Source: Bacillota bacterium (GTDB lineage: Bacteria > Bacillota > Desulfotomaculia > Desulfotomaculales > Desulfotomaculaceae). Taken from it: a stretch of DNA of 6,320 nucleotides. Positions within the stretch are counted from its first letter, which is position 1. Each line of letters begins with the position of its first letter. The stretch spans positions 1,566 through 7,885 of the forward strand of contig JAMCWI010000169.1 in NCBI GenBank assembly GCA_023481335.1, given 5' to 3'. Positions 4,991 to 6,320 of this stretch are shown piece by piece. The position numbers and the translations under genes are program-made. A model generated the notes under the pieces. The model searched no databases, was not told where the DNA came from, and was given only the letters and a program-made list of their open reading frames with translations.

Positions 4991-6320
4991 TTACAGGCCT
5001 GATTCGCGCGCCTTCAGGTAGATAGCGCACTCCAGGCGCTTTTTAGCCAGCTCGCAGCCCAGCCGGTGCGGTTTATACAATGTGCCGTTGGCCGAAACGG
5101 CATTGGCGTGGCAACCCCCGCTGCAGTAAAATTTGGCCCAGCAGTCCGGACACCCTTCTTTTTGATAGAGGCTTACCCGGCGGAAAGTGGCGGCGAGGTC
5201 CTGCCTCTTTATGCCTTCCAAAACCGAACCCAGCCTGTAATTACTTTTGCCGGCGAACTGGTGGCAGGGGTAAAGGCTTCCGTCCGGCGTCACGGCCAGG
5301 TACTCGCTCCCCGCGCCGCAGCCGGAAAGGCGCTTGGGCAGGCAGGGCCCGCCACTAAGGTCCAGCAGGAAGTGGAAGAATTCCACCGGGCTGCCCTCAA
5401 GCCTTCGCCTGATAAGCTCGCGCGCCAGTTTTTCGTATTCCCCGTATATGGCCGGAAGGTCGGATTCACTTAAAGCGTACTCCTCATTTTCGAAGGCTAC
5501 TACCGGCTCGACTGAGATTCTCCTAAAACCAAGGTCGGCCAGGTGAATCGCGTCGGCCGCAAAGTCCAGATTTTTCCGGGTAAATGTGCCGCGCACGTAA
5601 TAGCCGCTGCCATTTCTCCGCGCTACGGTTTTCCTGATGTTCTCCAGCACCGCGTGATAGGAGCCGGCGCCCGCATGGGTCGGGCGCATGGCATCGTGCA
5701 CCCCCTGGCGCCCGTCAAGGCTTAAGACCACGCTTACCTGCTCTTTAGCCAGGTAATCGATGAGGTTGTCTGTCAGTAAAAGGGCGTTAGTGGTGAGGGT
5801 AAAATTGATTTCCTTGCCGGATTCACTGCCGCGCCGCCGCCCGTATTCAACCAGTTCTATCATCACACCGGCGTTCAAAAGCGGCTCGCCGCCGAAAAAA
5901 TCTATCTCGAGGGTGCGCCGCCCGCGGGAAGCGGCAATCAAAAAATCAATAGCAGCCCGTCCGACAGGGGCCGGCATCAGCGCCTCGGTCCCCTGGTAGC
6001 GGCCCTGGCCGGCAAAACAATACCTGCAGCGAAGGTTGCAGGCGTGGGCCAGGTGCAGGCAAATCGCCTTGAGCGTCCCGTCATGCGGTGGAAAAGGTGA
6101 TTCCAGGTAAGGGTCGGGACTGTGCAGAAGACCTTCCGCCTCCAGCCGGGCCATTTCCCGGACGGCCTCTTCAACCTCCCCGGCAGGGTAGCGCGCCGCA
6201 TATTTCTCTACGAGAACCGGAACCGGGACAAATCGGTACTCGTCCAAAAGGTCCCAGGCCGGCTCATCTACAACATGCACCGAGCCGCTGTGCACGTCCA
6301 GGACGATCCTGGTCCCGTCA
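4991..6320 (-). CDS. scfB: SCIFF ranthipeptide maturase, radical SAM/SPASM enzyme (5' end outside the window)
   Basis: Cytoplasmic iron-sulfur enzyme that joins cysteine sulfurs of the SCIFF precursor (six cysteines in about forty-five residues) to carbons of other residues, giving thioether links. Characterised relatives are CteB and Tte1186. Numbering from the codon at 6295, the N-terminal 75 or so residues look like a precursor-binding RRE (VHVVDEPAWDLLDEYRF). Cys86/90/93 in HACNLRCRYCF is the CX3CX2C motif binding the S-adenosylmethionine cluster, and GGEP is at 135-138. The C-terminal SPASM motif is complete: C326-X12-G-X4-C344, then CX2CX5CX3C at 382/385/391/395, then C414, with C318 as an extra candidate ligand. 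The GTG at 6295 is not the true start. The frame stays open to the edge, encoding DGTRIVLD before it, which fits homologues starting a few residues further upstream. The scfA peptide gene is expected just beyond the window. The gene ends at a terminator and is not coupled to the envelope genes. Confidence 0.93.
   Translation of the reverse strand, partial: DGTRIVLDVHSGSVHVVDEPAWDLLDEYRFVPVPVLVEKYAARYPAGEVEEAVREMARLEAEGLLHSPDPYLESPFPPHDGTLKAICLHLAHACNLRCRYCFAGQGRYQGTEALMPAPVGRAAIDFLIAASRGRRTLEIDFFGGEPLLNAGVMIELVEYGRRRGSESGKEINFTLTTNALLLTDNLIDYLAKEQVSVVLSLDGRQGVHDAMRPTHAGAGSYHAVLENIRKTVARRNGSGYYVRGTFTRKNLDFAADAIHLADLGFRRISVEPVVAFENEEYALSESDLPAIYGEYEKLARELIRRRLEGSPVEFFHFLLDLSGGPCLPKRLSGCGAGSEYLAVTPDGSLYPCHQFAGKSNYRLGSVLEGIKRQDLAATFRRVSLYQKEGCPDCWAKFYCSGGCHANAVSANGTLYKPHRLGCELAKKRLECAIYLKARESGL

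Overview
All five protein genes in this window lie on the minus strand, so transcription runs from right to left. The window suggests an anaerobic, Gram-positive-lineage Clostridia genome. I would guess the Desulfotomaculum/Pelotomaculum/Moorella part of the class, but that is inference. The reasons are the SCIFF-type ranthipeptide maturase (a Clostridia hallmark), the LysM-G5-M23 envelope peptidase, strong GGAGG-type ribosome binding sites, frequent TTG starts and moderately GC-rich coding DNA with AT-rich promoters. The sequence alone does not identify a species.

Layout in transcription order. (1) 6320-4991: scfB-like radical SAM/SPASM maturase of the SCIFF peptide, open at the right edge of the window, followed by a good intrinsic terminator (4924-4962). 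(2) 4907-4878: extended -10 promoter driving a membrane-anchored LysM/G5/M23 peptidase (4798-3371). (3) 3370-3284: an intergenic repeat-rich element, made of a heptamer tandem repeat, a near-perfect hairpin and a larger imperfect inverted repeat. (4) 3257-3230: promoter for a membrane-anchored TPR protein (3211-2615). (5) 2614-2481: GC-rich spacer with one modest hairpin. (6) 2480-2415: promoter plus a perfect 9-bp dyad, leading into a membrane-anchored HExxH metallopeptidase (2415-1396) and, 46 bp on, murA (1349-87). Positions 1-86 hold no gene that I can support.

How the genes fit together. MurA commits UDP-GlcNAc to peptidoglycan synthesis. The M23 protein is predicted to act on peptidoglycan outside the membrane, and the TPR and HExxH proteins are single-pass membrane proteins with large predicted extracytoplasmic domains. 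The left two thirds therefore look like a cell-envelope neighbourhood. The scfB unit is separated by a terminator and is a different matter: it should install sulfur-to-carbon thioether bonds in a short six-cysteine peptide whose gene is expected just beyond the right edge.

The most interesting items are the scfB edge (the precursor peptide is not visible), the 3284-3370 repeat mosaic and the CCTGTTAAT/ATTAACAGG dyad over the predicted transcription start of the HExxH peptidase-murA unit. I saw no CRISPR array, tRNA, rRNA or complete insertion sequence.
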